Counted from the stretch's first letter, positions 34,726-44,007 are shown. The stretch: 64,000 nt of DNA from Pseudomonas sp. S06B 330 (GCF_002845275.2 NZ_CP088149.1:1484501-1548500); one strand, 5' to 3'. The notes: a model not told the origin generated them from the sequence alone. Made by a program: numbers and translations.

Positions 34726-37700
34726 ATGAGCAGCACTGTGCGCAGCGTTTGCCCGTATTGTGGGGTGGGATGCGGCATCGTCATGACGGTTGAAGGCAAC
34801 CGGGTAACCAAGGTCAGTGGTGATAAACAGCACCCGAGCAATTTCGGTCGGCTCTGTACCAAGGGCCTGACCGCACATCAGCCATTGCGCGATTCAGGGC
34901 GCATGGAGCGGGCCTACCTGCGTGACCAGCGTCAGCGTGATCCGGTGCAAACAAGCATGGAGTTGGCCATTGAGGGGGCTGCCCAGCGTCTGCGCGCCAT
35001 CCTGGACGAGCACGGGCCGGACGCCCTGGCGTTCTACGTTTCCGGGCAGATGTCGCTGGAGGCGCAATACCTGATCAACAAGCTGGCCAAAGGCTTTGTC
35101 CGCAGCCGGCACATCGAATCCAACTCACGCCTGTGCATGGCCAGCGCCAGCAGCGGCTATAAACAGTCGCTGGGGGCTGACGGGCCGCCGGGCAGCTATC
35201 AGGATTTTGACCGCGCCGAGGTGTTTTTCGTGATTGGCGCGAACATGGCTGACTGTCACCCGATCCTCTTTCTGCGCCTGCTTGACCGGCTCAAGGCCGG
35301 TGCCCGCCTGATCGTCGTCGATCCACGGCGCAGTGCCACCGCCGACAAGGCTGACCTGTTCCTGCAGATCAAGCCGGGCACCGACCTGGCGCTGCTCAAT
35401 GGCTTGCTGTACCTGCTCAAACACAATGGCCACTGTGACGATGATTTTATTGCCCGCTACACCGAAGGCTGGGAGGGTATGCCGGCCTTCCTTGAGGACT
35501 ACACCCCCGCACGCGTCGCGGCCATCACCGGACTGGCCGAAGCCGACATTCGCCAGGCCGCTGAATGGATCGGCCTGGCCCCAGAATGGATGAGCTGCTG
35601 GACCATGGGCCTGAACCAGAGCATTCACGGCACCTGGCAGACCAACGCCCTGTGCAATCTGCACCTGGCCACGGGGGCCATTTGCCGGCCTGGCAGCGGG
35701 CCGTTTTCGCTCACCGGGCAACCCAATGCCATGGGCGGACGCGAAATGGGCTATATGGGCCCTGGGCTGCCTGGTCAGCGGTCGGCCTTGATCGCCAGTG
35801 ACCGGGCGTTCGCCGAGCAGCTCTGGCAGGTGCCGGCCGGCAGTTTGCGCAGTGAAGCCAGCGATGGCACGGTGGCCTTGTTCGAGCAGCTCGCTGCCGG
35901 GCAAATCAAGGCCTGCTGGATCCTCTGCAGCAACCCGGTGGCCAGTGTCGCCAATCGCCAACAGGTGATCGACGGCCTGCAGGCAGCGGAACTGGTGATC
36001 GCCCAGGATGCCTTTCTCGACACCGAAACCAATCGCTATGCCGATATCCTTCTGCCTGCGGCGCTGTGGGCCGAAGGGGAAGGGGTGATGATCAACTCCG
36101 AGCGCAACATGACACTGATGAACAAGGCCGTCGAGCCGCCCGGGGAGAGCTTGCCCGACTGGCAGATCATTGCCCGTGTCGCCTGTGCCATGGGCTATGC
36201 CGAGGCGTTCAGCTACGACAGTGCCGAGGCGGTGTTCGAAGAGCTCCGCAGGGCCTGGAATCCGGAAACTGGCTACGATGTACGCGGCGTCAGCTACGCC
36301 AGCCTGCGCCAGACGCCTCAGCAGTGGCCGTGTGAGCCGGGTCGGGAGGACAACCGCAGCCCGCTGCGTTATCGCAATGACGGGATCAGCCAGACGCTGT
36401 ATCGCGATGGCGCCGGCCGGGTACCGGCCATTGCTTTTCCAACCCGCAGCGGCAGGGCCCGTTTCTTTGCCCGACCCTGCCTGCCCACCGCCGAGTTGCC
36501 GGACGAGGAATTTGCCCTGGTGCTCAACACGGGGCGTGTCCAGCATCAATGGCACACCCTGACCAAGACCGGCAAGGTCGCGGCGCTGAACAAACTCGAT
36601 CCCGGCCCTTTCGTCGAACTTCATCCCGAAGACGCCCAGCGCCTGGGCATTGCTGAAGCGGACCAGGTACAGGTGCGCTCACGCCGTGGCCAGGCCGTAT
36701 TGCCTGCACGGATCACCACACGGGTTTTGCCGGGCAATTGTTTTGCCCCGTTTCACTGGAACGATGTTTACGGCGACTTCCTGGCAATCAACGCTGTCAC
36801 CAGCGATGCCGTTGACCCGGTGTCGCTGCAGCCCGCGTTCAAGTACTGCGCCGTGGCGTTGCAACGCGTGGCCGTTGAGCGTATTGCCGCTGTTGAATTC
36901 GAATCACAGACCTTGTCTGTGCAGGATCAGCACCTGTTGCTTTGGGCCTCGCAAACCGGCAACGGTCAGGCGTTGGCCGAGCAATGTGCCGAGCGCTTGC
37001 GCCAAGCGGGTTTGGCGGTGCAGTTGAGTTGCATGGAGGATGTCGCGCTGGAGCAATTGGACAGCCCCGCCAGCTTGCTATTGATTGCCAGTACCTTTGG
37101 TGATGGCGATGCACCGGATAGCGGCGCGGCGTTCTGGCGAGGGCTGCACGGTGAGCATTCGAGCCGTTGCGCAGGGTTGCCCTATGCCGTGCTGGCGCTG
37201 GGGGATTCCAGTTATGAGCAGTTCTGCGGTTTTGGTCGCAAGCTTGATCAGCGTTTGGCGGAGCTGGGCGGCCAACGGTTGTTGGAGCGCGTGGACTGCG
37301 AAGGTGATTTCGTCGAGCCGGCTGGCCAGTGGCTGCAAGCCTTGCTCGGCAAGCTCGGGCATCAAGGCGTTGAACCCATCGCGCAGTCATCCGTGCCAGT
37401 CTCAAGCAGCTTTAGCAAGCATCGGCCGTTGGCGGCCTGTCTGGTGGAGAACCGTTTGCTCAACAGCCCTGGCACCAGCAAGGAAACCCGCCAGATGGTG
37501 TTCGATCTGGGCGACAGCGGTTTCACCTATCAGGCCGGTGATGCCTTGGGCGTCTGGCCACGCAACTGCCCGGCGCTGGTCGAGGAGTTGCTGCTGGCGA
37601 GCGGTCTTGATGGCCGCCGTTGCGTCAGCCTCAAGGGGCAGCCCGACATGCCGTTGGTGCAGGCGTTAAGTGAGCATCTGGAAATTGCCCGTATCACCCC

Positions 37701-38514
37701 GCAGATACTTGAAGTGATTGCCCGCCACAGCGCTGACGGTGACTTGCAGCAACGGCTGCTGGCGCAAAACAAGGCGGCACTGAAGGACTGGCTATGGGGC
37801 AAGCAACTGGTCGATCTGGTGCAGGCGTTTGCACCGGTACTTGATCTGGACACCTGGTTGAGCGTGCTCAAACCGTTGCAGCCGCGACTCTATTCGATCA
37901 GCTCAAGCCAAAAAGCACATCCCGAACAGGTTCACCTGACCCTGTCCACCGTCCGTTATGGCCAGCGCAAGGGCGTGTGCTCCAGCTACCTGGCCGACCG
38001 GGCAGAGGGGTGGCGGGTGGCGATCTTCCCTCAGCCGACCAGCCATTTTCGTCTGCCTGCAGACAACTCGGCGTCGGTGATCATGGTCGGCCCAGGCACG
38101 GGGGTTGCGCCGTTTCGGGCTTTTCTTCAGGAACGTCAGGCGATGGCTGCCAGTGGGCGCAACTGGCTGTTGTTCGGCGAGCAAAAGGCCGCCAGTGATT
38201 TTTATTACCGCGACGAACTGTTGACCTGGCAGCGCGACGGCCACCTGAGCCGCTTGGACACCGCCTTCTCCCGTGACCAGACGGAGAAAATCTATGTACA
38301 ACAGCGCATGCTCGAGCAGGGCGCTGACCTGTGGCGCTGGCTGCAGGAGGGCGCTTACTTCTATGTCTGTGGCGACGCCGGGCGCATGGCCCAGGACGTC
38401 GACGCCGCGCTCAAGCACGTGGTGCGCGAGCACGGTGCCATGAGTGTCGAGCGGGCCGAGGCCTATGTCGGCGACCTGAACCGCAGCAAGCGCTACCTGC
38501 GCGACGTGTATTGA
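34726..38514 (+). CDS. nasA: Assimilatory nitrate reductase fused to a flavodoxin/FAD-NADPH reductase module
   Basis: A 1262-residue cytoplasmic enzyme. The N-terminus has the 4Fe-4S motif VCPYCGVGCG...GRLCTKG. Residues 50 to about 700 are the molybdopterin-guanine-dinucleotide oxidoreductase part with LTGQPNAMGGREMGYM. A flavodoxin domain starts near residue 737 (ASQTGNGQALAEQ), then come an FAD-binding segment (RLYSISSSQ, about 1055) and an NADPH-binding segment (VGPGTGVAPFRAF, about 1121), as in sulfite reductase alpha. It should therefore move electrons from NADPH to nitrate in one chain, replacing a separate NasB/NasC reductase. AGGAGG precedes ATG 34726. NirB and NirD follow. Confidence 0.93.
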   Translation: MSSTVRSVCPYCGVGCGIVMTVEGNRVTKVSGDKQHPSNFGRLCTKGLTAHQPLRDSGRMERAYLRDQRQRDPVQTSMELAIEGAAQRLRAILDEHGPDALAFYVSGQMSLEAQYLINKLAKGFVRSRHIESNSRLCMASASSGYKQSLGADGPPGSYQDFDRAEVFFVIGANMADCHPILFLRLLDRLKAGARLIVVDPRRSATADKADLFLQIKPGTDLALLNGLLYLLKHNGHCDDDFIARYTEGWEGMPAFLEDYTPARVAAITGLAEADIRQAAEWIGLAPEWMSCWTMGLNQSIHGTWQTNALCNLHLATGAICRPGSGPFSLTGQPNAMGGREMGYMGPGLPGQRSALIASDRAFAEQLWQVPAGSLRSEASDGTVALFEQLAAGQIKACWILCSNPVASVANRQQVIDGLQAAELVIAQDAFLDTETNRYADILLPAALWAEGEGVMINSERNMTLMNKAVEPPGESLPDWQIIARVACAMGYAEAFSYDSAEAVFEELRRAWNPETGYDVRGVSYASLRQTPQQWPCEPGREDNRSPLRYRNDGISQTLYRDGAGRVPAIAFPTRSGRARFFARPCLPTAELPDEEFALVLNTGRVQHQWHTLTKTGKVAALNKLDPGPFVELHPEDAQRLGIAEADQVQVRSRRGQAVLPARITTRVLPGNCFAPFHWNDVYGDFLAINAVTSDAVDPVSLQPAFKYCAVALQRVAVERIAAVEFESQTLSVQDQHLLLWASQTGNGQALAEQCAERLRQAGLAVQLSCMEDVALEQLDSPASLLLIASTFGDGDAPDSGAAFWRGLHGEHSSRCAGLPYAVLALGDSSYEQFCGFGRKLDQRLAELGGQRLLERVDCEGDFVEPAGQWLQALLGKLGHQGVEPIAQSSVPVSSSFSKHRPLAACLVENRLLNSPGTSKETRQMVFDLGDSGFTYQAGDALGVWPRNCPALVEELLLASGLDGRRCVSLKGQPDMPLVQALSEHLEIARITPQILEVIARHSADGDLQQRLLAQNKAALKDWLWGKQLVDLVQAFAPVLDLDTWLSVLKPLQPRLYSISSSQKAHPEQVHLTLSTVRYGQRKGVCSSYLADRAEGWRVAIFPQPTSHFRLPADNSASVIMVGPGTGVAPFRAFLQERQAMAASGRNWLLFGEQKAASDFYYRDELLTWQRDGHLSRLDTAFSRDQTEKIYVQQRMLEQGADLWRWLQEGAYFYVCGDAGRMAQDVDAALKHVVREHGAMSVERAEAYVGDLNRSKRYLRDVY

Positions 38515-38535
38515 ATGCCCCATTAGGGGGAGGTG

Positions 38536-38552
38536 TGCACCAGTCTGGGTCG
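38536..38552 (+). promoter_or_regulatory. Candidate NtrC site upstream of nirB
   Basis: TGCACC-AGTCT-GGGTCG has a perfect left arm and a partial right arm of the NtrC dyad. It ends 53 bases before the -24 element, almost the same spacing as upstream of the nitrate reductase gene. Confidence 0.45.
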
Positions 38553-38605
38553 ATGACAACGGCTCAAACTACTTGGAAAACCCCGGTTTCAAAGGTTTCT
38601 GGCAG

Positions 38606-38622
38606 TTGGCACGCTCCCTGCT
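38606..38622 (+). promoter_or_regulatory. Sigma-54 promoter of nirBD
   Basis: TTGGCACG, four bases, CTGCT: a perfect -24 element and a one-mismatch -12 element. It is followed by a leader of about 165 bases before nirB. Confidence 0.88.
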
Positions 38623-38691
38623 TTTGTACTTTTACAACGTTCCCGCGGGTCAATGGCGATTCGCACGCGGAACTGCATAAAACGACCAGGC

Positions 38692-38728
38692 AAAGGCGCC
38701 TGGAGCTTCGGCTCCAGGCGCCTTTTTT
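38692..38728 (+). terminator. Leader terminator (attenuator) before nirB
   Basis: A perfect 15-base-pair stem, AAAGGCGCCTGGAGC / GCTCCAGGCGCCTTT, with a TTCG loop and further T residues. It begins with the same AAAGGCGCC as the terminator before the nitrate reductase gene. An imperfect stem GTTCC-CGCG / CGCGGAAC lies upstream (38638-38674). Confidence 0.92.
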
Positions 38729-38789
38729 GTTTTTCCGGGCTCGCCCCGGCAGCAGCGCCACCGTGAATGGCCTTGAGTGAGGATCGGGT

Positions 38790-41348
38790 ATGAATGCAGC
38801 AATGACCATCGCCCCGCGGGAAAAACTGATCATTGTCGGCAACGGCATGGTTGGCCATCACTGCGTTGAGCAACTGATCGAACGCGATGCCCTGAGTCGC
38901 TTCGAGCTGCGGGTGTTCGGTGAAGAGCGCCAGCGCGCCTACGACCGGGTACACCTGTCCGAATACTTCAGTGGCAGCGATGCCGAGACTCTGGCGTTGG
39001 CGGCGGCGGGCTTGTACGCCGAGCAGGGCGTTAACCTGCACCTGGGCGAAGCGGTGCTGGACATTGATCGCCAGCGTCGTGAGGTGGTGACCTCGGTGGG
39101 ACGCTATGCCTACGACTACCTGATTCTGGCCACCGGCTCCTATCCTTTTGTGCCGCCGATCGAAGGTTGTGAAGGTGCTTCACGGCTGGTGTATCGCACC
39201 CTCGATGATCTTGATGCCATTCGTGCGGCAGCGGCCAATGCCCGGCGTGGTGTGGTGGTCGGTGGTGGCTTGCTCGGGCTTGAGGCCGCCAATGCCCTCA
39301 AATCCCTGGGCCTGGAGGCCCATGTGGTGGAGTTCGCGCCGCGCCTGATGCCCGTGCAACTGGATGCCGAAGGGGGCACAGCCTTACGCGCGCAGATAGA
39401 AGCGCTCGGGGTCGGCGTGCACCTGTCACGGGCAACCCAGTCAGTAGGGGCGGGCGAAGATTATCGCTACCGGATGAATTTTGACGGTGGCGAGTTTCTG
39501 GAAACCGATCTGATCGTGTTTTCCGCCGGGATTCGTCCGCAGGATGCCCTGGGTCGCCGCAGCGGTCTGGACATTGCCGCGCGCGGTGGGGTGGTCATCG
39601 ACAGCGCGTGTCGCACCAGCGATGCACAGATCTTCGCCATCGGCGAATGCGCGTCGTGGAACGGCAGTGTATTTGGCCTGGTAGCGCCGGGCTACAGCAT
39701 GGCGCGCAATGTTGCCGGTGAGCTGGTGGGTGAGGACGCCGCCAGTTTTACCGGTGCAGACATGTCGACCAAGCTCAAGCTGCTGGGTGTCGATGTCGGT
39801 TCTATCGGCGATGCCCATGGCGTGACGCCGGGTTCGCGTAGCTACCGGTTCATCGACGAAGCCAATTCGGCCTACCGTCGCCTGGTCGTCGATGCCAGCG
39901 GCAAACGCGTGCTGGGGGCGGTGCTGGTCGGTGACAACAGCTACTACGACACGTTGCTGCAGTATGCTCAGAACGGCATCAGCCTGCCTGCCGACCCTGC
40001 CGCATTGATTCTGCCGCAAGTGTCTGGCGCACCCACCTTGGGGGCAGATGCCTTGCCGGACAGCGCGACCATCTGCTCCTGTCACAACGTCAGTAAAGGG
40101 GCGATCTGCAGCGCCATCGACAACGGCTGTGGCGAGCTTGGCGCGCTCAAGCAGCAGACCAAGGCCTGCACCGGTTGTGGTGGCTGCGCAGCCTTGCTCA
40201 AGCAGGTCTTCGAACACGAACTGATTGCCCGTGGCGTCAGTGTCGACAAGCGCCTGTGTGAGCACTTTGCCTACACCCGTCAGGAGCTCTACGCCCTGGT
40301 GCGCGTCGAAGGCATCCTCAGCTTCGACGAGATGCTCGCCAAGCACGGGCGCGGTGATGTCGGCTGCGATATCTGCAAGCCCACGGTGGGCTCGATTCTG
40401 GCGTCGTGCTGGAACCAACCGATCATGGACCCGTCACGGGTGCCGTTGCAGGACACCAACGACACCTTCATGGCCAACATGCAGAAGAACGGTACCTATT
40501 CGGTGGTGCCGCGCATTCCCGGTGGTGAAATTACCCCGCAAAAGCTGATCGTGATCGGTCAGGTGGCGCAGAAGTACGACCTCTATACCAAGATCACCGG
40601 CGGCCAGCGCATTGACCTGTTTGGCGCTCAGTTGCATGAGTTGCCGGCGATCTGGGGCGAGCTGATCGAGGCGGGTTTTGAAACCGGCCACGCCTATGGC
40701 AAGTCCACCCGAACGGTTAAATCGTGTGTGGGCAGCACGTGGTGCCGCTACGGCGTTCAAGACAGCGTGCAGATGGCCCTGACCTTGGAAGACCGCTACA
40801 AAGGCCTGCGCTCGCCGCACAAGCTCAAGTTCGCGGTGTCCGGTTGCACCCGCGAATGCGCCGAGGCGCAGAGCAAGGACATCGGCGTGATCGCCACCGA
40901 AAAAGGCTGGAATCTGTACATCTGCGGTAATGGTGGCATGCGTCCGCGCCATGCCGAGCTGTTCGCCACTGACCTGGATGATGCCGGTTTGATCCGCCTC
41001 ATCGACCGCGTGCTGATGTTCTACATCCGCACCGCCGACAAGCTGCAGCGCACCTCGGTCTGGCGCGAGAGCCTGGAGGGCGGGTTGGATTACCTCAAGC
41101 AGGTGATCATCGAAGATAGTCTGGGCCTGGGGGCTGAACTGGAAGCACAGATGCAACTGGTGGTCGACCGTTACGAATGCGAATGGGCCAATGCGCTTAA
41201 AGACCCGGAAAAACTCAAACGCTTCCGTACCTTCGTCAATGACCAGCGTCCTGACCCCGGTGTGCATTTTGTCCGCGAACGTGGTCAGCGTCGGCCTATC
41301 GCCGCGGCTGAACTGCAGTTGATCCCGACCACTGAAGAGGTGCTGTGA
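38790..41348 (+). CDS. nirB: Assimilatory nitrite reductase, large subunit
   Basis: An 852-residue NADH-dependent siroheme enzyme that reduces nitrite to ammonium in the cytoplasm. In order: a FAD/NADH oxidoreductase domain (KLIIVGNGMVGHHC, RGVVVGGGLLGLEAANAL), a BFD-type 2Fe-2S region (CSCHNVSKGAIC...CTGCGGC, about residues 430-470) and a sulfite/nitrite reductase domain with the siroheme/4Fe-4S cysteines in SCVGSTWC and VSGCTRECAEAQSKD. It overlaps nirD by one base (TGATG). It is controlled by the sigma-54 promoter and leader terminator upstream. Confidence 0.96.
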   Translation: MNAAMTIAPREKLIIVGNGMVGHHCVEQLIERDALSRFELRVFGEERQRAYDRVHLSEYFSGSDAETLALAAAGLYAEQGVNLHLGEAVLDIDRQRREVVTSVGRYAYDYLILATGSYPFVPPIEGCEGASRLVYRTLDDLDAIRAAAANARRGVVVGGGLLGLEAANALKSLGLEAHVVEFAPRLMPVQLDAEGGTALRAQIEALGVGVHLSRATQSVGAGEDYRYRMNFDGGEFLETDLIVFSAGIRPQDALGRRSGLDIAARGGVVIDSACRTSDAQIFAIGECASWNGSVFGLVAPGYSMARNVAGELVGEDAASFTGADMSTKLKLLGVDVGSIGDAHGVTPGSRSYRFIDEANSAYRRLVVDASGKRVLGAVLVGDNSYYDTLLQYAQNGISLPADPAALILPQVSGAPTLGADALPDSATICSCHNVSKGAICSAIDNGCGELGALKQQTKACTGCGGCAALLKQVFEHELIARGVSVDKRLCEHFAYTRQELYALVRVEGILSFDEMLAKHGRGDVGCDICKPTVGSILASCWNQPIMDPSRVPLQDTNDTFMANMQKNGTYSVVPRIPGGEITPQKLIVIGQVAQKYDLYTKITGGQRIDLFGAQLHELPAIWGELIEAGFETGHAYGKSTRTVKSCVGSTWCRYGVQDSVQMALTLEDRYKGLRSPHKLKFAVSGCTRECAEAQSKDIGVIATEKGWNLYICGNGGMRPRHAELFATDLDDAGLIRLIDRVLMFYIRTADKLQRTSVWRESLEGGLDYLKQVIIEDSLGLGAELEAQMQLVVDRYECEWANALKDPEKLKRFRTFVNDQRPDPGVHFVRERGQRRPIAAAELQLIPTTEEVL

Positions 41349-41713
41349 TGAGCCTGTCCAATGCTGTAGTAAATCTGCAACCCCACGACTGGCAAGCGGT
41401 CTGCAGCCGTCACGATCTGGTCGCGCAATCGGGGGTAGTGGTCTGGTTCGAGGGCCGCCAGGTGGCGTTGTTCTACCTGCCGGAGCAGGAGGTATCGCTA
41501 TTTGCCCTCGACAACCAGGACCCCAAGTCCGGTGCCAATGTGATCGGCCGCGGGCTGGTTGGCCAGCTCAAGGGTGAACTGGTGGTAGCAGCGCCGTTGT
41601 ACAAGCAGCATTTCAGTTTGAGAGATGGTCGTTGCCTGGAGGACCCGCAGCAGGCGTTGCAGGTGTGGCCGGTGCGGCTGCGCGGTGAACAGGTGGAGCT
41701 GGGCTCAATGTAG
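41348..41713 (+). CDS. nirD: Assimilatory nitrite reductase, small subunit
   Basis: A 121-residue NirD protein with a Rieske-like fold but no Rieske cysteine/histidine ligands, as normal for NirD. Segments WQAVCSRHDLVAQSGVVVW and FALDNQDPKSGANVIGRGLVG are typical. It supports NirB in nitrite reduction. ATG 41348 overlaps the nirB stop. An in-frame GTG three bases earlier is less likely. A REPIN starts at its stop codon. Confidence 0.94.
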   Translation: MSLSNAVVNLQPHDWQAVCSRHDLVAQSGVVVWFEGRQVALFYLPEQEVSLFALDNQDPKSGANVIGRGLVGQLKGELVVAAPLYKQHFSLRDGRCLEDPQQALQVWPVRLRGEQVELGSM

Positions 41714-41812
41714 CCGCTGCCGGCAGGCTGTGATCGGGTGTGAAATGGCCGCCATTCATACATCCGATGACGACTGCTTCGCAGCCGATCGCAGCCTTTC
41801 GGCAGCGGCTAC
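41712..41812. repeat. REPIN, GCCGCTGCCG family
   Basis: GTAGCCGCTGCCGGCAGGCT near the start and AGCCTTTCGGCAGCGGCTAC at the end, inverted, enclosing about 55 bases. Same family as 7788-7924. Confidence 0.85.
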
Positions 41813-41868
41813 ACGCGGTGAACCGCAAAGCAGTCGCAGTCCACGCAAGCGCTCGATAAACTCCGGGG

Positions 41869-42801
41869 ATGAACCTCGACACCCGAATCAAATTCCGCCA
41901 TTTGCTGTGCTTTCTTGAAATCGCCCGCCAGGGCAGTTTTGCCAAAGCCGCCGACGCCATGGCAATCACTCAGCCGGCCATCTCCAAGACCCTCAAGGAG
42001 CTGGAAGAATTGCTGCAGACCCGGCTGTTCGAGCGCAGCAAGCAGGGGGTCGAGCTGACCCCGGCCGGGGTGCGTTTCATGCGCTATGCCGGTCCCAGCG
42101 TGCAGGCGCTGCGTGAGGGCGTGAGCAGTGTGCGTGGCGAAGAGCATGCGCCACCACAGGTGCGCATCGGTGTGCTGTCGACGGTGGAAAGCCTGTTGAT
42201 GCCAGAGGTGCTTTGCCGTCTGCATCAACGCCATGATGCCCTGGTGGTCAGCGTCGCTACAGGCCCGAGCGCGTACCTGCTGGCGCAACTGCATGTGGGG
42301 GAGCTGGACCTGGTGATCGGGCGTATGACTGATAGCCCGCAGATTCAAGGCCTTTTATTTGAGCACCTGTACAGCGAATCAATGTCGTTGGTGGTGCGTC
42401 CGGGCCATCCCTTGCTCGCCCGTCAGCCCCTTGAGCGCAGTCAGCTTGGACGCTATCCGCTGGTGCTGCCGTTGGCCGGCACAACCATCCGCAAGCATGC
42501 CGACAGCCTGTTCGTGCAGTGCGCCATCGAGCAACCGGTACAGCGCTTGGAAACGCTTTCACCGGCCTTGAGCCGACGTTATGTGCAAAGCAGCGACGCC
42601 GTCTGGGTCGCACCGCGTGATGCGGTGCGCATCGACCTGGGGCGTGGTGAGTTGTGTGAACTGGACCTGGGTGTAAAAGAACCGGGAGGCTCGGTGGGCA
42701 TCTGCAGCAACGCCGCCTTGCCGCTGAGTATGCCGGCACGCTGGTTGTGTGAGGTGCTGCGCGAAGTGGCCGGTCAGTACCGCGACGGCCGTTATCCATG
42801 A
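41869..42801 (+). CDS. LysR-family regulator, PcaQ-like
   Basis: A 310-residue LysR protein. The N-terminal helix-turn-helix reads IKFRHLLCFLEIARQGSFAKAADAMAITQPAISKTLKELE, close to the PcaQ/GbpR group that regulates protocatechuate or galactose-related genes. The effector domain contains VRIGVLSTVESLLMPEVL and LDLVIGRMTD. No pca genes are in the window, so a role in protocatechuate use is only a family-based guess. It stands alone after the REPIN. Confidence 0.8.
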   Translation: MNLDTRIKFRHLLCFLEIARQGSFAKAADAMAITQPAISKTLKELEELLQTRLFERSKQGVELTPAGVRFMRYAGPSVQALREGVSSVRGEEHAPPQVRIGVLSTVESLLMPEVLCRLHQRHDALVVSVATGPSAYLLAQLHVGELDLVIGRMTDSPQIQGLLFEHLYSESMSLVVRPGHPLLARQPLERSQLGRYPLVLPLAGTTIRKHADSLFVQCAIEQPVQRLETLSPALSRRYVQSSDAVWVAPRDAVRIDLGRGELCELDLGVKEPGGSVGICSNAALPLSMPARWLCEVLREVAGQYRDGRYP

Positions 42802-42918
42802 AATCTTCATGAACTTACAAACAGCTACAAAACCTGCGCGGGGAAGTTGCTCAAGTGCGTTGTCCCGTCAATACTGGCCACTGGCTGCAGCTTTGTAAGA
42901 AGAACCGTTTACTTGGCT

Positions 42919-42945
42919 GAACTTATCCGGCTTTTCTTGCTCCTA
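42919..42945 (+). promoter_or_regulatory. Possible AlgU (sigma-22/sigma-E) promoter of the FKBP gene
   Basis: GAACTT, 16 bases, TCCTA, near the AlgU consensus GAACTT-N16/17-TCTGA. Envelope FKBP genes are often under sigma-E-type control. A second GAACTT lies at 42811. Confidence 0.35.
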
Positions 42946-43028
42946 TGCCGGTAGCCATTGATCGTGGCCGCCTGATAAGCTCGCGGCTTTACTCGATTGC
43001 CCTATTGGCGCATGAACAAGGAAATAGC

Positions 43029-43748
43029 ATGAAACAGCATCGGTTGGCGGCTGCGGTTGCCCTGGTTGGTCTGGTCCTGGCGGGTTGCGATTCGCAGACC
43101 AGCGTCGAGCTCAAGACTCCGGCACAGAAAGCCTCCTACGGTATTGGCCTGAACATGGGCAAGAGCCTGGCTCAGGAAGGCATGGACGACCTTGATTCAA
43201 AAGCGGTTGCTCAAGGCATCGAAGATGCTGTCGGCAAGAAAGAACAGAAAATCAAGGACGAAGAACTGGTCGAAGCCTTTGCAGCCCTGCAAAAGCGCGC
43301 TGAAGAGCGCCTGGCCAAGATGAGCGAAGAGTCGGCTGCTGCTGGCAAGAAGTTCCTTGAAGAAAACGGCAAGAAAGCGGGTGTCGTGACCACCGCTTCC
43401 GGCCTGCAGTACGAAGTGATCAAGAAGGCCGATGGCGCTCAGCCAAAGCCGACTGACGTGGTAACCGTTCACTACGAAGGCAAGCTGATCGATGGCAAGG
43501 TCTTCGACAGCTCGGTTGAGCGTGGCAGCCCGATTGACCTGCCGGTCAGCGGTGTGATCCCAGGTTGGGTCGAAGGCCTGCAACTGATGCACGTTGGCGA
43601 GAAGTACAAGCTGTACATCCCCTCCGACCTGGCTTACGGTGCCCAGAGCCCGAGCCCGATGATCCCGGCCAACTCTGTTCTGGTTTTCGAACTGGAACTG
43701 CTGGGCATCAAGGATCAGGCCAAGCCTGACGCCGACGCCGCCGAGTAA
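43029..43748 (+). CDS. FKBP-type peptidyl-prolyl isomerase, lipoprotein (FkpA/Mip type)
   Basis: A 239-residue lipoprotein. The lipobox is LVLAGC with the modified cysteine at about residue 20. An N-terminal dimerisation domain (ASYGIGLNMGKSLAQEG...) and a long helix lead to an FKBP catalytic domain (VTVHYEGKLIDGKVFDSS, VIPGWVEGLQLM, YGAQ...IPANSVLVFELELL). It should assist folding of envelope proteins. ATG 43029 gives a proper signal peptide. An intrinsic terminator follows, so it is a single-gene unit. Confidence 0.92.
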   Translation: MKQHRLAAAVALVGLVLAGCDSQTSVELKTPAQKASYGIGLNMGKSLAQEGMDDLDSKAVAQGIEDAVGKKEQKIKDEELVEAFAALQKRAEERLAKMSEESAAAGKKFLEENGKKAGVVTTASGLQYEVIKKADGAQPKPTDVVTVHYEGKLIDGKVFDSSVERGSPIDLPVSGVIPGWVEGLQLMHVGEKYKLYIPSDLAYGAQSPSPMIPANSVLVFELELLGIKDQAKPDADAAE

Positions 43749-43763
43749 TCCGCGCGCGATACT

Positions 43764-43793
43764 AACAACGCCCCGTCTCGACGGGGCGTTGTT
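43764..43793 (+). terminator. Intrinsic terminator after the FKBP gene
   Basis: A thirteen-base-pair stem AACAACGCCCCGT / ACGGGGCGTTGTT with a CTCG loop, followed by a short T-rich stretch. Confidence 0.88.
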
Positions 43794-43976
43794 GTTTCTG
43801 CCAACCGGTTCGAACCGATGCGGGTCAGGTACGGTCTGAAAAGCTGCACCCGGTGCAGAAAAGGTGCAGGATAAACAAAACGTTTGCGCGATTGAAACAG
43901 GTGTGTAAAAAACGCCCGATTTGAGCCCGGCCCTTGCCCGGCGGGCGCCTTGGAGCGCATATGGCGCTCTGTTCAC

Positions 43977-44007
43977 AAGGTTATCCACAATTATTGTGGA
44001 TAACCTT
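43977..44007. promoter_or_regulatory. Perfect inverted pair of DnaA boxes
   Basis: AAGGTTATCCACAA, three bases, TTGTGGATAACCTT: two exact DnaA boxes (TTATCCACA) facing each other as one 31-base palindrome. It ends 25 bases before the start of the DUF1232 gene. It could bind DnaA in a head-to-head pair, or act as a plain hairpin. Confidence 0.75.
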
